From assembly GCA_016648135.1 (NCBI GenBank), contig JADDOH010001969.1:38250-102249 (forward strand): DNA of 64,000 nt, written 5' to 3'. The position numbers and the translations under genes were made by a program. This document shows, piece after piece, positions 10,920-21,414 of this stretch (position 1 is its first letter; every line of letters begins with the position of its first letter). Below the pieces are notes generated by a model. It had not been told where the DNA came from. It was given only the letters and a program-made list of their open reading frames with translations, and did not search any database. The DNA comes from Agrypnia vestita. Its lineage: Eukaryota; Arthropoda; Insecta; Trichoptera; Phryganeidae.

Positions 10920-11640
10920 ATTATTAATTATGATAAATTATAAGTCTCAAAGAGATGAAGCTTTTTATTTAGAAAACATGTATGTAAGTCTTTAAAGGGT
11001 AGCCCAGGGCATGTGAGCTGGCTAGTAACTATTATTATACTTTATTAATAACAAGTAAAGACTTATTTACTATTTATTTATATAATTTATAAAAATGAAT
11101 TTTGTTTTCACCACCTTTATATTGAAAAACATCAACATGTTTCAATAGAGAAGTAGTGAAAACAAAGTTATTATTGCCACAAAATTATTTCGCCCAATTT
11201 GAAGAAGATTAAATTTATTTAATTTTCAATATATATGGGTCCCAATAGTTTCTTCATCAGTACATTATAAATTACATCATACACTTTAAATTAAAATTGG
11301 AAGTAAACAAATTAATAATTAACTTGCTTAATTAATTACTAATGTAGACAATTTAATAGGTTACTTTTAGAAAATCTAATTGGTAAATTTTCCAAAAAAT
11401 ATCTGAGGAAGTTATTTTATATTATAACATATGTTCTGAAAACGTAGTTGCTGGATTATGTCTCCATGATGGAATTGGTGAACGTTGCATTATGTAGAGT
11501 GGTCATTTTAGCTAGCTCATATAGGTCGAACGCTCTGGGCTATTTTATAAAAAATATTTCCATACATGTTTCTCTTATAGATAGTTTTCATCTCTATGAG
11601 TTCTAATAATTTATCTTAATTTATTATATATTACTCCAAA
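10920..11640. mobile_element. Inverted family M arms enclosing an F1 repeat
   Basis: A plus-strand M copy (10920-11035: AAGTCTCAAAGAGATGAAGC and AGCCCAGGGC) faces a minus-strand M copy (11474-11640: GTGAACGTTGCATTATGTAG, CATCTCTATGAG, TTTATCTTAA). Between them at 11099-11220 is a small inverted F1 pair: a minus GTTTTCACCACC...CAACATGTTTCA half and a plus GAAGTAGTGAAAACAAAG half. There is no coding capacity. The arrangement is that of a composite fold-back element. Confidence 0.5.
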
Positions 11641-12840
11641 ATATGTTTATTTTAATCTTCCATTTACAAAGTATTGAATATCGAAAACAAATACAAACAC
11701 CACGTGCAGAATAATTTGCATATAACATTTATTTTAAGACTTATGAAGTTCCTATAGTAAAATGTACATAAAATATTTGTTGCATTTTTATTGAAAGTGG
11801 AGAGAATGATGTATACCTCGAGAGACGATGGCTCCAGAAATATACGACGTTTGCTGAGACCTGATATTGAGTAGCAAAGAAAGATATCTCTGTTGGAACC
11901 CTCAAAAATCAACTTGCATAACAATATTTATAAATGTTGGTATTATAAGATTTGTGGGGCAGGATAGAAAAGAATGACAGAATCTGCATAGTATTAACAA
12001 AATTAATTGGTTTTGTTTACAATTTCGTTCATTATATTTTTTCGTAAACAAGATAAATAAACAAATAAAGAGGAATCCCATCAACGCCACAATAGTGTAA
12101 TTTCACATTTTTTTAGTAGAAAAATCTTAACGTTGGTTTAAAAAATAAGTTTATGAAAATAATTAAACTTGTATTTATATAAACATTAAAAAAAGATTTT
12201 GATAATCACCATTTTAAACTCCCGCCAAAACGCTAATTTTGGGAAGTGACGTCATGTATCAATTTTTATGTCAATCTGACTATTTGACGTTTAACACGCC
12301 AACATAGGCATCATTTTTCGGTAAGCTATCAGATTGTGAAATTCGTCCTCCATTATTTCGAAAGTGTTTTTAGATAGTTTATTTTATTAAAAATAGGTCA
12401 CAACCACCGCAAAATCTATATAAAAACCAAACAAACACGAGTATAAACAAAATGATGGCGAAAATTGACCATAGAATTACAGTGACCAGTACCATAGAAT
12501 ATATTTTTTATATACAATTCCTGTCAAATGACGTCACGACCAATTATATCGCGCTTAGAATCATGTTTTTTAAGATTTTTATTATAAAAATTACGAATGA
12601 AAACACTATCCCACACCATTCATACTGAGTTACAAAATATGATATATTTTTCTGAATTTATTTCATATATTTTCAGAGATATCTGTAAAATGTGAAATTT
12701 TTTGTCAATTTTTAATATTTTATTTACATGGCTGAAACTAAAAGCATTGCAAAAAAATTTTCTTTATTTAAAATTACTGCAGACACAGTAGACATGGATA
12801 TCCATCGATTTAAATAGCCTTTCTTTCCTTATAATGCAGG
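11641..12840. other. Unassigned AT-rich interval with two CRE palindromes
   Basis: No convincing ORF. TGACGTCA occurs at 12247-12254 and again near 12529-12536, on either side of a stretch containing AAAATGATGGCGAAAATTG. The two sites may be ends of an old transposon or CREB/ATF sites. Confidence 0.35.
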
Positions 12841-12845
12841 CCAGC

Positions 12846-13148
12846 AGCTTTTGAAAAGCTTTCAGAGAATTATCGACGCGATAAACAAAAGATCTTAACA
12901 GTGGAAATATTAAAAGCTCTCATAGACCTTGGCTTAGTATCCCGCAAAGCCAATGGCAACCTTGGCCTTTGCAAAGAGCTCACACGAGCGCCGTCATCGC
13001 TGCTACATGTGAGCTTTTGTGTTATTACTGATGTTTAGATAAAAGCTCTTCATACCGGCGAGCTCATTGTTGTTGCCTTGAAATATTACAACCGATCCGT
13101 TGTAAATAAGGGTTAACCTTACCCTTGAGCTTTCATTCTAAAAGCTCT
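12846..13148. promoter_or_regulatory. Cluster of AAAAGCTC / GAGCTTTT motifs
   Basis: Within about 300 bp the octamer AAAAGCTC occurs at 12912, 13041 and 13141, and GAGCTTTT at 13011. Close variants lie at 12846 (AGCTTTT), 12854 (AAAAGCTTT), 12974 (AAGAGCTC), 13060 (GAGCTC) and 13127 (GAGCTTTC). The block is GC-richer than its flanks and not a repeat seen elsewhere in the window. This looks like a homotypic binding-site cluster; the factor is unknown. Confidence 0.45.
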
Positions 13149-13284
13149 ATTTTATATAAACACAGTGCATGAAATTCGTATCTTCATTAAATCATGATGC
13201 AGCAAGTTCTTGTATTCATAAAAACTAGGAAATTAGGTGTCTTAGTCCACATAATTTAAGAAAATGAGGTTATTAAAATAATTA

Positions 13285-13430
13285 ATAAAATTGTACTTTG
13301 TTTTCACCAATTAGGTATGTATATATATATATGTATACATAAGTAGTGCAAACAGAGTACAATTTTATTAATTATATTAATAACAACACCACAAAATCAT
13401 TTTGCTCTTTTTAAAAAATTATCTTAGCCC
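13285..13430. repeat. Inverted F1 half-units around a TA run
   Basis: The minus half (ATTAATAAAATTGTACTTTG, then TTTTCACC) and plus half (GTGCAAACAGAGTACAATTT) flank an ATATATATATATGTATAC run. The plus half continues into the F1 outer tail ACCACAAAATCATTTTGCTC. The ribozyme cores are lost. Confidence 0.5.
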
Positions 13431-13904
13431 CACAGAAATACTTTGTATTTCCAATGGATATTTTTTTATTTCCATAAATCTACACTGATTGGAAATAAAT
13501 ATAAAAGCAATTTTAAAAGGTAGCTAAGGTGCAATAAAAAATGAATATTTATCATATTTAATTTGGTACGAACACTTTTTCTGATTTCTTAAATTTCAAA
13601 TCTCAAATTCGTTTATTCAATCAACCTTAATTCAAAAACCTAATTTATTGAATTGTAATCATTTATTATTTGTATGTTAAATTTTCAAACAATATTAGTA
13701 CAAAAAATATGATTTTTTTCCAAAAGATTATTAGAAAATTCAGAAGAGTGTTTAGGTCCTTTTTGCAAAGAGTTACCTTTTAAATTTGGTCTTACATTAA
13801 TTCTTAATTAGTCATTCATCTCAAAAATATGTATATTTTATATTTGTAAATGTCTATACATATAATTTTTGTTTATTTATTTATTTACTTTTTGTATACA
13901 TTTG

Positions 13905-13995
13905 TAGTTTCGCGATAATGCACGATTCTGATAAAGAAACCATTGGCCTCGAAACAAATTGATAACTTAAGAAATAATTAGTGATTTATACGAAG
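13905..13995 (+). repeat. Degraded hammerhead-type repeat
   Basis: CUGAUAA (13928-13934), a weak stem GAAACC-AUU-GGCCUC, then GAAACAAAUUGAUAAC. It is most like the copy at 41530-41620. The core G to A change and poor stem suggest inactivity. Confidence 0.4.
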
Positions 13996-13999
13996 TGTT

Positions 14000-14900
14000 T
14001 TCTTGTTAAATATAATATAAATATTTTTTATATCACTAGGGAACAATTTGGAAAAGAACGGGTTAAATGAGACATATGAAGACGTAATTCAATATGCAAT
14101 ATCACTCCGGAAACGAACTGTAAATATTTATATTACGACACATATATTTATATTAGTTCTGCAGACGATCCACGACGACAGACTGTTTCAACAAGTCCAC
14201 ATCTGTTTCCGTTTCTCACACCATCGGATCGCTTCTTCAATCAACTGCGACCTTGACCCAGAACCTTGAAATCCCGCTGTGTAACATATAACAAACATTA
14301 CTTTGCAATTTTCTCAGCAGGGGTATTTAATATACCTAGTTGCGACGTCATATGCAATCTGTAACCGTTCAAAACGTATTTTCACTGAAAAATCCTTCAA
14401 CTTCAATATTTAATATAAATATATTTTTTTATAATATGACTTCGAAGTTGGTACTGAATGTAATAAATTTTATATATTATGTCATATGTTTAAAGTAACC
14501 TTTTCAAAAGTATGGATTAAAATTATTTAATTTTATGGTGATAATAGTTATATCATATATTATAATACATTGGTGATGGCCAAACCATGTATCGCACTTT
14601 TTAAAAGATTTAGGAAATTTTTATAGACAAATAAATACGAGATACTCACAATATACATTCTGCTACAAACCGATATAAATTCTCCGTTCGATCATTAAAT
14701 TCTCTACTCCAAGACTTACAACATAAAACTCCCTCTCTGATCCCCATCATAAAACAAATTTACAATTACCTTTTTTTTGACATTCCATTTTATTTATTAA
14801 GAAAAAATATTATTTTATTATTCACATATTAATAAACTTAATTAAAAGATTGTCTTAAATTATTACCCGCAACGTTCATTCATTGAATGATAATATTAAT
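14000..14900. other. No recognisable feature
   Basis: A 73-codon ATG frame at 14048-14269 has no recognisable domain. The block 14040-14340 is less AT-rich than its surroundings. Nothing else was seen. Confidence 0.3.
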
Positions 14901-14904
14901 TTAT

Positions 14905-15010
14905 TAAGGTATAGAAACAATGCCGTATAGATGCCGTAGAGATTCGATTCTCAACGTTTCACAGCGTCTTCAGGACAGTGCCCACTCGTCACGGGGGTCT
15001 CTTAAAGGCA
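14905..15010 (-). repeat. Hammerhead-like relic with AATGCCGTATAG flank
   Basis: On minus: CUGAAGA (14967-14973), then only CGCUGU where stem II should be, then GAAACGUUGAG. The flank AATGCCGTATAG (14920) recurs at 19488, which marks a dispersed repeat. Confidence 0.4.
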
Positions 15011-16105
15011 CTGTGATATGAACCTTTAATTTATTTATTTAATACTATTTTATTTTAAATTATTAAATACAGTTCGTCTGTTTTGCTCGCCCTTCCCTGA
15101 TGTCTGTTCGATACTATTTTGCACATCGGCGTCCCACCAAGACCGCCCGTTGGGACGCTTCTGGAATTGTATTTATTCCCTCTACCAAGTATGGGAATAT
15201 GGATATTCACATATGCACCCACATACACGTAACGTTTCTACTTGTATTATAAGGGGAAAACGAGTTTGAAGCTAAGAAACGGAACGGACATCTTGAAATC
15301 ATCCGCATCGATAAATTTCTAAAAAAAGTCCATTTCAACTGAAAATAAGAATATTGCCACATGTCCGCCTTTAAGTATAACTCTTTTGTTAATGATTTGC
15401 TTGGCATTTTTATGTATCAGAACTCTCTAGAATATTCGCACCCAAAAATTATGTCGCTTCGCTCGCACACAATTATCTTCCTTGCCACCTGGTGACGCGT
15501 CATATATAGCTAGCGCCCCGAACTTATAGACTTTCGGGAACGGTATTCCACTATTTCTTAAAGGAAAACAAGATTATAGGATATACCGCAACACGTACAA
15601 AGCCATCGGGTAGATGTTAATAGGATCAAGATCGAGGGAAAGATCATGACAGACATAGGTGGACCAATAATATGAAAAACATATAACAAAATATTGCTTA
15701 GATGTGGTTCATATAAATTTATCCGAAGTAGAAAAAGAATTTTAACAAAAATAAATCTATGTAAGTATAAAAATAAAACCTTGAAACTCAATTTTTATTA
15801 AAGCATTAGGAATAAAATGGCACGCTTTAATCTCATAATAACAGGAAATATTTTTAATTTAGATACTTACTATGATTTTGCGGTATTTTATATGTTACGT
15901 CAGGAATTTTTATTAATACATATTTTCAATTACGCCTGTGAATCCCACTCAACTATTAAATAAAACAATGAAACTTTTTGTGTGTATGAGCTTTTCATGC
16001 CTATGAAAATAAATATATCATCCCATTGAAACAGCGTTCAAATTGCATATAAAATTTTGCAAGAAGCATGTAAAAATATATGTGTTTATAAATTATTCAT
16101 AATAA
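15011..16105. other. No recognisable feature
   Basis: Two short minus-strand frames (15207-15407, 15558-15791) show no domain. The interval ends where the F1 outer flank begins. Confidence 0.3.
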
Positions 16106-16109
16106 ACAA

Positions 16110-16290
16110 TAAAAAAAGTTTATTGTAACATACGAGTAATAAATTATCTTCTTCAAAATGAGCAAAATAATTTTGTGGCGACATTATTAACATGATTAAT
16201 AAAAATCAACTTTGTTTTCACCACTTTTGTATTGAAAAATATCTACATGTTTCAGAGCCGATGGCCCTTCGTCAGGATACAATTGTAAGC
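16110..16290 (-). ncRNA. Candidate type I hammerhead ribozyme in F1 repeat
   Basis: Read on minus from 16280: stem I strand GUAUC, core CUGACGA (16275-16269), stem II AGGGCC-AUC-GGCUCU (16268-16254, six pairs with one G-U), GAA, then ACAUGU with A15.1 opposite U16.1, cleavage nucleotide A, and the second stem I strand GAUAU. That gives five stem I pairs. All invariant hammerhead positions are present. Stem III is only the ACAUGU palindrome, as in type I hammerheads of newt satellite DNA and Penelope-like elements, which are thought to act best as dimers. The tail (AATACAAAAGTGGTGAAAAC) and outer flank to 16110 match the other F1 copies. No protein is encoded. Function is inferred from structure only. 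Confidence 0.7.
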
Positions 16291-16299
16291 TCAAAAATA

Positions 16300-17030
16300 A
16301 AAATTATCGATTCCGTATCGAAGTAATTATTGTGCAATTCGACTTAAAAAATTTCATAATTATTCGCACAACTGAATCTTCATATTTTCAAATGAAATTG
16401 GTTACTCAGGCTGACATACAGAAATAAGTTGTTCATTATTTGTGTAAATTTATAAAATATTCGTTTACAATAAGAAAATTTCAGTAAAATGGAACAGGGT
16501 ATACTCTCTTTGGATCTCTGTATAATCCACATATTACAAATGTATATTAAACGATATCCGTATTAAAACAAAGGAAAAGTAGTTAACCTTGATACGGTGA
16601 AGGTTATGCATTCAACATCTGTGCAGCAAGAGAGTAATCGATATAACCACCATCCAGTGTGCTGCAAATGTATTATACGACACTTGCAGCACGAGTCATC
16701 GTTGCCCTTGAAGTATATTTTCCCTCTATTCAAATTTATTTCTTCACCGAGTGCTGCTCCAGGAAACATTTAATACTGCAGATGTAGCCGTGACATAGAA
16801 AGACCACTGCGAGTCTTGATTGACTGCATATTGTGAAATTTCCTTGACGCCACTTTACAGATCCAAATTTATTCATTGAAACACGACTCGTTTGTTAAAT
16901 ATAGAAGGATGAATGGTTGAAAGCAGATAACCTTCGAGATAAAATAAAACGTAAAATAAAATAATATGAACCAAAAATACAAGATCAGTCAAACGAAATT
17001 TTCTTCTTCTTTTTCCACCCATTATCCTAA
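16300..17030. other. No recognisable feature
   Basis: 16560-16870 is less AT-rich and unique in the window, with a 68-codon minus frame lacking any known domain. Confidence 0.3.
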
Positions 17031-17032
17031 TG

Positions 17033-17500
17033 AATCGGGATCCCTGCACCACAAAGAAGGTTCCAACTTTTCCAATCTTGAGCCTCGTTCTCCACGTCAG
17101 CACAATTTAGTTGCATCCTCGCTTCGCTGCAGTCCTCCAACTTTTCCGCCAACTCATCCTAGGACGGCCCCCTGGTCTTCTGCCTTTCTGGTCTTGCCTG
17201 GAGTATCCGCTTTGGCAGTCTTTCTGCCGGCATCCGCAAGATATTTCACAGCCACCGTAACTGTGGTTTCTTGATAAACGTCAATAAGGGTTCTACTTCG
17301 AGACATTATCTTATTTGAGTGTTTCTGATTCTGTTCCTTCTGGTAACTCCTATTATTCCTCGTATAAATATCATCTCGGTGGCCTGTAGTCTGGTGCGGA
17401 TTCTTTTGATCAAGATCCAGTTCTCGTGGCCGCATACTAGGGTTGGCCTGAAAACTGATTTGAATACCGCCAACTTTTCTCGATGGCTAATCTCCGCTTT
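17033..17500 (-). pseudogene. LINE ORF2 C-terminal remnant
   Basis: One minus frame starting at 17500 reads LAVFKSVFRPTLVCGHENWI, then RTRLQATEMIFIRGIIGVTR, RNRIRN and a QLRW..ILRMPAERLPKR stretch, broken by three stops. This is the widespread LINE tail of the form LYGcE-W, RLQa-EMrFLR-I-GVTR-DRiRN, LRW-GHv-RM. It is not the longest ORF of the region: the 93-codon frame at 17154-17435 is a shadow in another frame. RT and EN domains are absent. Confidence 0.65.
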
Positions 17501-17509
17501 TCTAATTAA

Positions 17510-18255
17510 GGGGATAATACAGGGTTTGAGCTACCTAGCTTGGTTAGAGCTACCTAGCTCATATTCTCCTATTTAATTCACTGTCTTGCTTTCCATCCTG
17601 AGATGTTATTACACCGAGGTACTTGAAACTGTTCACCTGTTTTAGACGTCTATTCTTCACTTCACGGCAAGTCATTAAAATAACACTTTATTTTTTAAAT
17701 ACAAAACATTTTTTCGCTTTTAGATTCTAAGAACCGATGAACCAATAAAAAACATTACAACGCAATGACTTTAAACTTATTAAATTTTATTTTGAATATT
17801 TATGCATCTTTATTTTTTCACAGACACATGTGTATTTTTTTAACAAACACAGCATGAATATGTCATATTTAGTAAATAAATTTTCATTCAAGATCAGTGA
17901 TATTGACATTTACTGAAACAAGGATCTGTCAAAGTTTTCCCACCCTGAATACCACCTCACGAAAATGATCATCTCAATCGACATAAATATTGAGTAAATA
18001 GAAATGAACGACATGAATAACTGAATATTGATTAATTAGAAATTAAGGTTACTTATAAATAGAAATTAAGTTTACTATACTCACAACCAATTTACAATAA
18101 TAGGGACAGGCCTAGCCTAGTAGAGTGGCATAATCCACAAATTAAACAAAACAAAAAAATGTGTAAATTATCTTATGTTTTATCTTATGTTCTATTGTTA
18201 AATTAGTATTAAGTATCTTATTTGTAAACAAGGATTTTTAAATAAATAAATAAAT
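17510..18255. other. No recognisable feature
   Basis: AT-rich, ending in an AAATAAATAAATAAATAAAT run at 18239-18259 that may be the tail of an adjacent repeat. Confidence 0.35.
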
Positions 18256-18530
18256 AAATATAAAAAGAAACCCGTGTTTCCTTATCCGCCAAGTTTTCTC
18301 CACAACCAGCCACAACCACCCACCGGTGGTTATGGTGGTGGATATCCCTTGGTGTCACATCGAAAATGTGCGAGTTTGGTGGAGATGGCTGTGCGTTGGT
18401 GGGAGTACCCACATTTTCGTCACCCGATGAAAATGTGCTTTCTAGCACATTGTTTTGTTATGGGAAGGCCGCGAATGCTTCAGATTGTTTCAAAATAGGC
18501 GCGCCGACTGTGTCAGTGAGTCTGGAAAGA

Positions 18531-18558
18531 GAAGGTTCTAGAAAGTTCTTGAAAGTTC
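18531..18558. promoter_or_regulatory. Heat-shock element, six perfect units
   Basis: GAA at 18531, 18541, 18551 and TTC at 18536, 18546, 18556, each pair separated by exactly two bases, form a continuous six-unit HSE (pattern GAAnnTTCnnGAA). Trimeric HSF needs three units, so this could hold two trimers. Confidence 0.75.
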
Positions 18559-18626
18559 TATTAGGTTCCAATCTGAGTGGCGGAATGCGTCGGTGTGTCT
18601 AGAAGATTCCTGTACATTCGATAAAT

Positions 18627-18675
18627 TTCTTGAAAGTTCTGGAAGGAGAATGTTCTAGAAGGTTCGCGAAAATTC
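18627..18675. promoter_or_regulatory. Second heat-shock element array
   Basis: A four-unit run TTC/GAA/TTC/GAA at 18627-18644 is followed, after a one-base phase change, by six perfect units at 18648-18675 (GAA 18648, TTC 18653, GAA 18658, TTC 18663, GAA 18668, TTC 18673). Together with the first array this is an unusually dense HSF target inside the Helitron. Confidence 0.75.
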
Positions 18676-19002
18676 TATGACGATCCAAACAGTGTACTAA
18701 AAATCTATGCGTGCGAAGCCGCGCGAGCACAGCTAGTATTTTTACAAAACAAGATAATTTATTAAAAAGATAAAAAAAGTCAGAAATTATTATTGTTTTG
18801 TGATTAAATGATCATCATCAGATTAAACACTTTTTTAGCACATATCATAAAAACTGCTTGTTATAAAAATCTTATCATTTTCAGATATATGTACTTTCAT
18901 ACACTTACATTTCTCCAAGATTCCTTGCTGCATTTTTTACACCTGAACCTATGTAAACCACGTAACAAAGTAAGCACTGTGAATCTACCTTCGTCAGCTT
19001 CT

Positions 19003-19065
19003 TGGCCAATTCGAACCCGAATGCACAACGCCCCAAGGTGCTGATCTCCAGAAAGGCAATGCCGT
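19003..19065 (-). repeat. tRNA-like fragment
   Basis: The minus strand contains GGGTTCGAATTGG, a B-box-like string, preceded by GATCAGCACCTTGGGGCGTT. No full cloverleaf was drawn. Probably a SINE head relic. Confidence 0.3.
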
Positions 19066-19132
19066 ACTGATAGGTCGCATCTTCATGTGAGTTGGAATCC
19101 GATAGTATCGCGAATAAATTTTGAATTAAAAT

Positions 19133-19169
19133 TGCAAAATCATAATGTGATTTGCATTATGATTTTGCA
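19133..19169. repeat. Perfect 15-bp hairpin, 7-nt loop
   Basis: TGCAAAATCATAATG (19133-19147) pairs perfectly with 19155-19169 across TGATTTG. No U-run follows and no coding context is seen. Confidence 0.6.
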
Positions 19170-19249
19170 TTCACAAAATATTTAAGTATTTTTATGGGTT
19201 TTGTATGAAATATAATAATTATTGATTTTGTATAAAATATAATAATTTG

Positions 19250-19430
19250 TTATTCTATTCATTGATATGGTGAATACTTTATGGTGCAAAACTATAATTT
19301 TAATTTACACTTAACTGCGTAATAATACCTAGAGTTATTATATCATATATACTATAGTTCCGAGAAGGGCTGTCTCCTTCTCAAGTAGTTTTCACCACTA
19401 TCATCGTTCTTCACAGATTGTCAATCAGTC
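19250..19430 (-). repeat. Relic of the hammerhead repeat family seen at 48.7/51.9 kb
   Basis: GAGAAGGGCTGTCTCCTTCTC (19361-19381) forms the stem-II-like hairpin. The adjacent ACTATAGTTCC and the left flank ATTGATATGG..TACTTTATGGTG resemble 48610-48660. The core is changed beyond expected activity. Confidence 0.35.
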
Positions 19431-19439
19431 GTGAAAGTC

Positions 19440-20285
19440 AAATTTTCTCGCGTCTCAATATTATAATCCCATCTTATTCGATGATACAATGCCGTATAGC
19501 CACTCACTTGCCCCGGTTCAAAATAGTAGACTTTCGAGGAGTTTTCTTAAGATAGTCATGTCCAAAAATGTATGAAAACATTTATTTATCATGTATTTAA
19601 ATGATTGAAAAATCTCTCACGATAAAAATAAACAAATATTTGTTCATATTGTTTGTGTATTTTTCTTAAATTTATGAAAAAATAATATTCTCTCCGTCCA
19701 CTTATGTAGAAAATAATTATTTTACCGTAATTTCTCGACGAGTCGCAAGCCCGGCCGTTTGTTAAGGGGAAATCCTGTGTATTTTAGTTAAATTTCGAGA
19801 CAAACGAGAAAAATATTGTAGAATACATTCTATGGACATACGTTTGTATTTGGCAATGTTGAGCTATAAATGTAACTTTTAGCAGGCATTATGAATGCAA
19901 GCCTTTTCTTCCTTTCTTTAGATGAAGATAAAGTTCCTTAATTAATCCCAAATCGAATTTACGTATTAAAATAATAATCATGGAATATTTTATTTTTTCT
20001 TTTATTAATAAACCCTTCAGTTTCACGAATAACAGTAGATTCACGTGTAATTATTTTAAAAATATTGACTCCTTTCGCTACAGCATGCCTGAATTTAAGA
20101 AACATTTAATTTGGAATATGCTTATTTCTGACTTAAATGAAGTATAATGATATTTTTATTGCGTTGGTGTCTCGGTGGTGTGCTTACATTAATTTTAGGA
20201 AAAGATTGATTTTTACGCTTTCCGACTGTTTAAGTGAAATTAAGGGTTTATGTCTAAAATTATTATTCCTAGTGATTTACCTAAT
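19440..20285. other. No recognisable feature
   Basis: AT-rich. AATGCCGTATAGCC at 19488 repeats the flank seen at 14920. Nothing else was seen. Confidence 0.3.
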
Positions 20286-20289
20286 TATG

Positions 20290-20540
20290 TCAAGTACGTT
20301 ATTACATTAACCAACGTGCTCCCATTTTATGAGTGCTTAAGTGAGACAATACGGAATAACTCACACAAATAACGAACAGGGCCGTAAAATATAGAGCCTT
20401 TCACGCGGGCAGGATTATACATTCTCACAATTGCCGTAATGAGGTTAAAAGCTTTGGTTTTCCTACATTTGGGGGACTTATGCAAATAGAGCGAGTCCGT
20501 ACATTTAGGGTCCAGTGGAAAATTCAAGATTAACCCTTAC
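20290..20540. other. Unique GC-richer island, possible regulatory DNA
   Basis: Not repeated in the window. It contains the POU octamer ATGCAAAT at 20479-20486 and a 66-codon minus frame without a recognisable domain. A non-coding regulatory block is the simpler reading, at low confidence. Confidence 0.25.
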
Positions 20541-20814
20541 ATCACGGCGATATTTGTGGAAGGCTTTTTCACAAAATCAGAGGGCTTTGTCTTTATCAAT
20601 AAAAATGCCATTCATTACCCCATAAAACATACAGTATTTTATGAAAACATATGTATCGTATCGCATATTATTTTCGATATTTTAGAATATAAGTAGGCAT
20701 CTGCATACTATTTATACAATTCTCATACGTAAATATATTTTGTATTGTTTTTAAAATGTATTTCCTCTTTTATTTATTAGCTAAAGTATAGTAGTAATCA
20801 TGTCATATACACTG

Positions 20815-20900
20815 TATATTACTGAAGATGATGCAGTAAGCATCGAAAACGTTTTAATTAATTTATTTAATTAAACTGTCATTGTGTGAAGTAAACAACG
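20815..20900 (+). ncRNA. Candidate hammerhead ribozyme, CUGAAGA class
   Basis: CUGAAGA (20822-20828), U, then a perfect 5-bp stem II GAUGC-AGUAA-GCAUC (20830-20844), then GAAA and the palindrome AACGUU as a minimal stem III. The core halves are intact apart from an extra U beside stem II. Stem I (preceding UAUUA, following UUAAUUAA) pairs weakly. The AACGUU in place of ACAUGU marks a family distinct from F1. Confidence 0.5.
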
Positions 20901-21022
20901 TTGTGTTCTATTCATAGTTATTTACAATGAACTTCCACAAAGTTAATCACGAAAATTTCGAAGAAAATAAATTTTTCGTCTGATATTATCACTGCCAAAA
21001 CTAATTATTTAATCAACTAGAG

Positions 21023-21070
21023 CAGTGGTACTCAACCTTTTTTTTCTTCGGGCCACTATGTCAATTTAAA
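21023..21070 (+). mobile_element. hAT-type transposon left end
   Basis: CAGTGGTACTCAACCTTTTT at 21023 matches the common hAT/MITE terminus CAGTGGTTCTCAACCTTTTT. The opposite end and 8-bp target duplication were not found, so only a terminus is claimed. Confidence 0.4.
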
Positions 21071-21414
21071 AATTAACTACAGCTTATTTCCCTGTATGAA
21101 ATTTATTTTCATCATACCCGTAGATATACTCAAAATGAAATAATGAAAAAATAAAACTCAAAACTAACGTACCTATATCCAAATGTTTATTTTTATTAAG
21201 CGCCTTAACAAAAACAATAGATTAAAAAATGGAAACCAAATATGGTTTATGAGAATGGAATCTAACACTTTAAGCCAGACGTAACGGGAGACGAAATTAT
21301 AAAAAGAAAAACCTTCTAAAATTGCATAGACCACATTGAGGCGAAAAACCACGACACGATGCATTGAAAGTACAATACCAGTTTGTACAAAGATCTGGAC
21401 ATACTCAAAAATAT

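Larger units (their letters stand above)
18260..18736 (+). mobile_element. Non-autonomous Helitron (3' end certain, 5' end not)
   Basis: The sequence ends ...GTGCGAAGCCGCGCGAGCAC then AGCTAG followed by T. A GC-rich hairpin (GTGC/GCAC arms) about 10 nt before a terminal CTAG, followed by T, is the Helitron 3' signature. No Rep/helicase frame is inside. The interior is GC-rich with a repeated ATGTGC motif, and the last 210 bp carry heat-shock-element arrays. The 5' TC end was not identified, so the left boundary is a guess. Confidence 0.6.

Noticed and set aside
17154..17435. 93-codon minus ORF as a gene
   Set aside because: The real signal is in another minus frame, which reads as a LINE tail; the longer ORF is a shadow.
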